A stretch of 64,000 bases of DNA, taken from Miscanthus floridulus (Eukaryota > Streptophyta > Magnoliopsida > Poales > Poaceae). A model generated the notes under the pieces. That model ran no database searches, was not told the DNA's origin, and worked only from the letters and a program-made list of their open reading frames with translations. How positions within the stretch are numbered: position 1 is the first letter of the stretch; the number at the start of each line of letters is the position of its first letter. Positions 59,601 to 64,000 of this stretch are shown here, one piece after another. A program made the translations under genes and the position numbers. The DNA lies in assembly GCF_019320115.1 (NCBI RefSeq), contig NC_089587.1:88802939-88866938 (forward strand), given 5' to 3'.

Positions 59601-60566
59601 TATGCCAAGAAATGGAGAAGTTGAATGTAGAAGTAATTCAACAAGGAAGTTTGACCAACATAATTGTTGAAGCTACTATTCAAGATCAAGTTATTGCTGC
59701 TCAAAAGGAGAACAAAGGTATATCCCATATCAAGGAAAGAGTCAGGGATGGAAAAGCAGAATGTTTTAGCATAGATGATGAAGATGTGTTATGGTTCAAG
59801 GATCGCCTGGTGGTACCAAAAGTTCTTGAGTTGCGGCAGTCAATTCTAGATGAGGCATATGCTACTAGGTTATCTATCCATCCAGGAAGCAACAAGATGT
59901 ACCATGATTTGAAGCAAAGATTCTGGTGGACTAAAATGAAAATAGAGATTGCTAGATATATAGCGAAGTGTGATACCTGTCAAAAGGTGAAAGCTATACA
60001 TTTAAGGTCCGCTGGTGAATTACAACCATTGCCTATTCCATCTTGGAAGTGGGAGGATATAAGTATGGACTTTATTGTTGGTCTACCCAAGACATCAAAG
60101 GGATTTGACTCAGTATGGGTTATTGTAGATCGACTCACTAAGTCAGCACATTTTCTTCCAGTCAAGACAATATATCTCACGATCCAATATGCCAAGATGT
60201 ACTTAGTAAGAATCATGAGTTTGCATGGGGTACCAAAAACCATAGTGTCAGATAGGGGTACACAGTTTATCTCCAATTTTTGGAAACAATTGCATTCTTT
60301 ATTGGGTACCAAACTTCTGTATAGTACAGCTTATCATCCACAGACTGATGGACAGACTGAAAGAGTTAATCAAGTACTTGAAGATATGTTAAGGTGTTGT
60401 GTCCTTAACTATTCTAATAAGTGGGATGAATGCTTACCTTTGGCCGAGTTCTCATACAACAATAGTTATCAGGAAAGCATTAGAATGGCTCCATTTGAAG
60501 CACTCTATGGTCGTAGATGCAGAACATCATTGAGTTGGTCTGAGCCTGGAGAAAGAAGATTCTTTG
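56621..60566 (+). pseudogene. Element B gag-pol polyprotein, five nonsense codons, C-terminus lost
   Basis: One frame covers gag (from MRRMRGSHIPGTSQDDDD, start after an acceptor-like GAGCAG) and an intact CCHC zinc knuckle ([14 protein letters not shown], about 57580). It continues with protease (FDSGASHSF, about 57838), RT ([28 protein letters not shown], about 58230-58900) and RNase H ([15 protein letters not shown]). Integrase has its zinc region (RLSIHPGSNKMYHDLKQRFW; CDTCQKVKAIH) and core (MDFIVGLPK; SDRGTQF; the EALYGR region). Stops lie at 56978, 57191, 57524, 58898 and 59462, with no frameshift. The reading ends at GERRFF, where the foreign LTR fragment starts. A chromodomain, if it existed, is gone. 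Confidence 0.9.
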
Positions 60567-60690
60567 TGTCGGTGTTTCGTACAAGCACCGGCAAGTAAAT
60601 TTATAGTAATACGCGTTAGGCTCGGATGGTGCGCTAAAGGACACAAGATTTATACTGGTTCGGGCGGAACGTCCCTACGTCCAGTCTGCT
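60567..60690 (-). mobile_element. LTR end fragment, 124 bp
   Basis: It is identical to 61817-61940 except at two sites (transitions near 60611 and 60619). It begins TGTCGGTGTTTCGTACAAGC and stops at CCAGTCTGCT. Confidence 0.9.
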
Positions 60691-61745
60691 TCTCCATCGT
60701 CGCCGTGGGCATGTCTCCGAGCGTCGATGATGCTGCGTACGTCGCGGCCATGGCCGAGGCGTTGATGTACTGGGACGACGGAGGGCTGCCCGCCGGCTGG
60801 CGGTGTTTGATGTACGGATGCGTCCTTGGTGGGACGCACTGATGGCGCGCGCTGGCTGGTGTCGGGTTCGCGTCGCCGAGACAACGAACTTTCCGCCTGC
60901 TGCGCTGCTACACGCTCGAGCAACGTGTGAATCTCCCGGTAAGCGCATCGATCCTCAGACGTCGCGGCCTCTGGAAGGCCACGCAGCAAGGCGGTTGCTG
61001 CGGCGATGTTCTGGCTAGCTCGGGCAAAGTGAGGAAGGGCCCCATCGTCGGTGAGGATCCTTTGATGCACGGTGCGGGCTGTGGCGCGCGCGCGCCCCCC
61101 GTCTTTGCGGCGTTCAATCTCACGATTGATGTCCGCATATTCCCGGACGAGCCCTTGCCCAGCCTCATCGATCTCTTGCAGCCGGGCCCTCAGCTGCTCT
61201 ATCCTTAGGCGGGATGGGGTTGTCCTCTCTTCCCTAGACCCGCTGTCAGGGTTGTTTGTAGGGGTAACCTCTTCCCTGGAGGCGCTTTCGACGTGACCTT
61301 CGGGGGTCTACGTCACGAAACACTCCCGAGAAGGGTGGTGGCTCCCCCTACTGGAATCCGAGCTAGAAAGCGATACTAGCTCCTCGTTGAGGAGCTCGTA
61401 GAGGGTCTCCATATCCTGCTCAATCGCCCCCACGAACTCGATGTCCGTGGGTGATTGAACCAAACGTAGCGCCAGAAGGCGGCCAGTGGTCGCCGCAGCG
61501 TTGCGGAGACCGAACGGAAACGCTGTCGGAGCGCTCCGTACGGACCCTTCCGGACACAGGGTGTCGTTGTGAGAGGCCTCCTTGGGCGACGGGACTCCCC
61601 GGGAGTTGCCCGGTGGGGCCTCAAGCCTGAGACGGCTGAGGTTAATGGAAGGTGGAGATGGGGCGGCTGAGTGAGTTTGCGCCAGCTCTCCTCCTAGTGT
61701 GACGACGAAATCTAGGTCACCGAGACGCATGTGTGCGCCCGGGGC
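60691..61745 (-). pseudogene. Gypsy gag leader region, degenerate
   Basis: Minus-strand frames read ARASQNIAAATALLRGLPEA and REIHTLLERVAAQQAESSLS (60675-61070), and VGAIEQDMETLYELLNEELV (61308-61730). These are typical of the N-terminal gag region in grass gypsy elements whose primer site lies just upstream. There is no capsid core, zinc knuckle or pol. Confidence 0.6.
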
Positions 61746-61796
61746 CTAGGTGATTGCGTGGGTGGCCATCCGAGACCTGATTTGGAACGCGCAAAG

Positions 61797-61816
61797 CCCC
61801 TACCTGGCGCGCCAAC
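61797..61816 (-). promoter_or_regulatory. Primer-binding site of the minus-strand gypsy element
   Basis: The minus strand reads TTGGCGCGCCAGGTAGGGG next to the LTR edge, a sequence found in many grass gypsy elements. I do not assign the tRNA. Confidence 0.65.
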
Positions 61817-63313
61817 TGTCGGTGTTTCGTACAAGCACCGGCAAGTAAATTTATAGTAATGCGCGTTAAGCTCGGATGGTGCGCTAAAGGACACAAGATT
61901 TATACTGGTTCGGGCGGAACGTCCCTACGTCCAGTCTGCTGCTGCTTGTGTTATTAGCACCGTGAACGGTCTGTAGTAAGGGGTACAAACTGTCGAGAGA
62001 GGGACTGGTCCCAAGTCTCTGATGGAAGGATTGAAAGGTGGTCAAGAGCTTCGTAGCCGCTTGACTCGTGCGTATGAGTGCGTTCTCTTGTTCGGTCTTC
62101 TTTTTCAGTGTCCCTCTGATGGAGGGAGCACATCCTCTTTTATAGATGAAGAGGATGGCTTTACAAGGGTGAGGGCTCCAGGACACGTACTCTACTTAGT
62201 CTTGTGGCTCACGTCTACCCGGTCTAGTCCTTTATTCGGATGAGTGCTAAGAAAGATAAGTGTCTACAACACTGTTGATGTCCTTGTAGTGTGTCAGGTT
62301 GATTACAGAATGTTATCCTACGCAGGGTATGGGCTGTAGTATAGTGGTTTTGACTTATGAGCCTCCTCCGGTCTTGCTCCACACGCCTTCTGGTTCCCAT
62401 GAGTCCCCATTGGAGGAACGCGGGGTCGGGGTCCGGTGTAGCGCCGTGGCTAAGGCCTTCTGACTAGGTGGGCCTGAGGGGTCGAGAAGCAAGCGCCGCT
62501 CCCCCGGGTCCACAGCGTGGCGGCGGAATATCCGTCGTTCGTGGAGATAGCAAATCCTTTCCTAGAGCGTAGCGGTTGTCGTATATCTTCGTCGGGTTCC
62601 GTATCCCAGAGCTGAAGGTGGCGCCTACAACTCTACAGGGCGAGATGCACGCACCTGTAATACCTTTTGGGCTCTGCGGCGCCCGGAAGGGTCTAAAGCA
62701 TCAGTCCTGTCGTTCCCTGGCAGTCCTTTTCCTGCCAGGGCGCAGGGTATGGTCGTTGGAGCCATGGTTGACCCAAACGTCTTGTCTCGTCCTGTACCCA
62801 TCATTCTGAGGGACAGATATTGATCAGGGCGAGGCTCGTTCTGTGCCGTCGGGTGAGGCGGAGACCAATCCCTATCTCTTGGGCGAGACCTAACCTATCC
62901 CTCTGGGATCGGGCGAGGCGGAATCCATCCCTTTGCCATCGGGCGAGACCGAGCCCTCCCTATAGGCATCGGGCGAGACGGAGATTAGCCTTGAGCTTTT
63001 GGGGCGAGGTAGGGTTATCCCACAAAGGCGTCGGGTGAGGCTGACCCCGCCCCTCCGGGGTCAGGCGAGACGGAATTCATCCCTCAGCCCTCGGGCGAGA
63101 CCGAGCCCGCCCTCAAGGCGTCAGGCGAGACGGAGTTTATCCCTCGGCCCTCGGGCGAGACCGAGCCCGTCCTGAAGGTGTCGGGTGAGGCGGAACCGAA
63201 CTCTTGTCACTCGAACAAGGGATGACATGGAGCCCTTACGCATCCAGAAGTTTTTCACGTTCGGTGGTCATCGGTTCCACCTTCTGGGGTACCCTGGCAT
63301 TAGGTCCCCGACA
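61817..63313 (-). mobile_element. 5' LTR of the minus-strand gypsy element (1497 bp)
   Basis: The plus strand starts TGTCGGTG and ends GGTCCCCGACA. On the element strand it therefore starts TGTCGGGGACC, a common gypsy LTR start in grasses. Confidence 0.8.
62825..63205. repeat. Tandem TCGGGCGAGAC(G/C)GA repeats in the LTR
   Basis: About ten copies of TCGGGCGAGACGGA or TCGGGCGAGACCGAGCCC recur at roughly 36-40 bp spacing, often alternating to form a longer period near 75 bp. Confidence 0.8.
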
Positions 63314-64000
63314 GTAGCCCCCGAGACTCTAGGTGATTCGGGTAGAACCGCCTGGAGGGTGTTTTTGATTTCGTTGAAGCTAATTTGCCGGAGGGTGCGC
63401 GCGAGCGCACCCGATGGGTGTAGCCCCTGAGCCCCCGGGTGACTCGAGTAGAGTCGCCCGGGGGGTTGTATCGGCCCCTTCGCAGGTAAGGCTGAAGGAC
63501 TTAGTTTTTCATCAACTGGGTGTTTTTCCAAGTGGGTCGCGGTGTCCCGTTCGCTGGGGACTGATTCGGGACCGTCCTAACTGGTGCTTCTGCCCTTGGT
63601 GGTGGATTGTTCGTGGATTCCTTCTTAGTTGGGCCGGTCGGCGAGTTGCTGGGCCCTAGGTGGGCCAAAGGGAAAAGAACAGGCCTTTGTGGCTCGCTTG
63701 GGGAAGGCGAACCGTCCACCGAGATTTTTTGGGATGAGAGGATAGGGACTGCGGGCGCGTGTCCCGCGACGTGACGTGGTGGCGCGCGTGGCAGGCCCGG
63801 AGATCGAGGCGGACGGTTGCCCTTCTCGCGTCCGTCGTCCCTTATAAAACCGCGGGGTTTGCCCCCAGGGTCCCGTGTTTCGCTCCCTTTCCTTTGCGTT
63901 CTGAAACATCCGCCGCCAATCTTCCCAGCCTCTCGCGCCCGCATCGCCACCGTCGACCGGCCTGCATTCGCGTTCTAGGCGCCGTTAAGCTCACGCCTGC
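63314..64000 (+). other. LTR-like sequence of another element, plus orientation, runs off the window
   Basis: GTAGCCCCCGAGACTCTAGG and the half-repeat TAGCCCCTGAGCCCCCGGGT are typical of grass gypsy LTRs. A TATA box (63843) and a GC-rich, C/T-rich leader follow. The boundaries lie outside the window or are obscured. Confidence 0.5.
63843..63849 (+). promoter_or_regulatory. TATA box in LTR-like sequence
   Basis: TATAAAA sits in CCCTTATAAAACCGCGG, followed by a GC-rich leader. This is a good core promoter match on the plus strand, opposite to the adjoining minus-strand element. Confidence 0.6.

Larger units (their letters stand above)
51901..60566 (+). mobile_element. Element B: second chromovirus-like gypsy element with orf0, 3' truncated
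   Basis: It comprises a 5' LTR (51901-55468), primer site, orf0 (55874-56442), and gag-pol (56621-60566). Gag-pol is cut inside the integrase C-terminal region by an LTR fragment of another element. It belongs to the same lineage as A but a different family, because the LTRs share only short blocks. It starts exactly inside A's 3' LTR, so it probably inserted there. Its own right end is lost. Confidence 0.88.
60567..63313 (-). mobile_element. Minus-strand gypsy element with internal deletion
   Basis: On the minus strand it has a full LTR (63313-61817), primer site, and gag-leader coding, then a jump to the last 124 bp of an LTR (60690-60567). Most of gag, all of pol and most of the 3' LTR are missing. 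Flanking bases differ (CTTTG at left, GTAGC at right), so the two ends do not share a target duplication and may not come from one insertion. Confidence 0.8.

Overview
The window is nuclear DNA from a grass, most probably a panicoid such as Saccharum, Miscanthus, Sorghum or Zea. I infer this from very GC-rich single-exon genes, a CACTA element with TTTGCCGAGTGC subterminal repeats, chromoviral Ty3/gypsy elements with 3.5-4 kb LTRs, Tat-type gypsy elements and Tourist/Stowaway MITEs. The species cannot be fixed from sequence alone. About 70% of the window is transposable elements or their remains, many nested or recombined.

Only two host genes look intact, both on the minus strand. One is a single-exon DUF247 (UPF0481) membrane protein at 14922-16532. 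The other is a nine-exon glycyl-tRNA synthetase at 28093-31994, whose N-terminus allows dual organellar/cytosolic targeting. Three more gene-like loci are broken: a FAR1-related (FRS) gene split by a solo LTR (1607-5491), an F-box/LRR gene with nonsense codons in one otherwise open frame (6528-7649), and a Myb/SANT-like gene cut by a retrotransposon (39915-40410). LINE scraps lie at 469-963 and 32107-32530.

Layout: 0-8.8 kb holds a MITE, a LINE scrap, the FRS and F-box pseudogenes and a minisatellite. 8.8-14.3 kb is a CACTA element with a matching 3-bp target duplication that has lost its catalytic domain. 14.9-16.5 kb is DUF247. 18.1-28.1 kb is a 1.88-kb direct duplication of the GlyRS 3' end and downstream DNA, flanking a truncated Tat-type gypsy element. 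28.1-32.0 kb is GlyRS. 32.9-35.3 kb is a complete solo LTR with a perfect 5-bp target duplication. 40.4-51.9 kb (element A) and 51.9-60.6 kb (element B) are two chromovirus-like gypsy elements in tandem. 60.6-63.3 kb is an internally deleted minus-strand gypsy element, followed by another plus-strand LTR-like sequence.

The most striking observation is in elements A and B. Each carries an extra ORF (orf0) between the primer-binding site and gag. Its N-terminus closely copies the histone H3 tail, and it continues into a coiled coil and an acidic C-terminus. Together with the chromodomain at the end of element A's integrase, this suggests an element that both reads and imitates chromatin marks. 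Both elements are now inactive. Their coding frames are nearly collinear but studded with nonsense codons, mostly CAA/CAG/CGA/TGG to stop, as expected from deamination of methylated cytosine.
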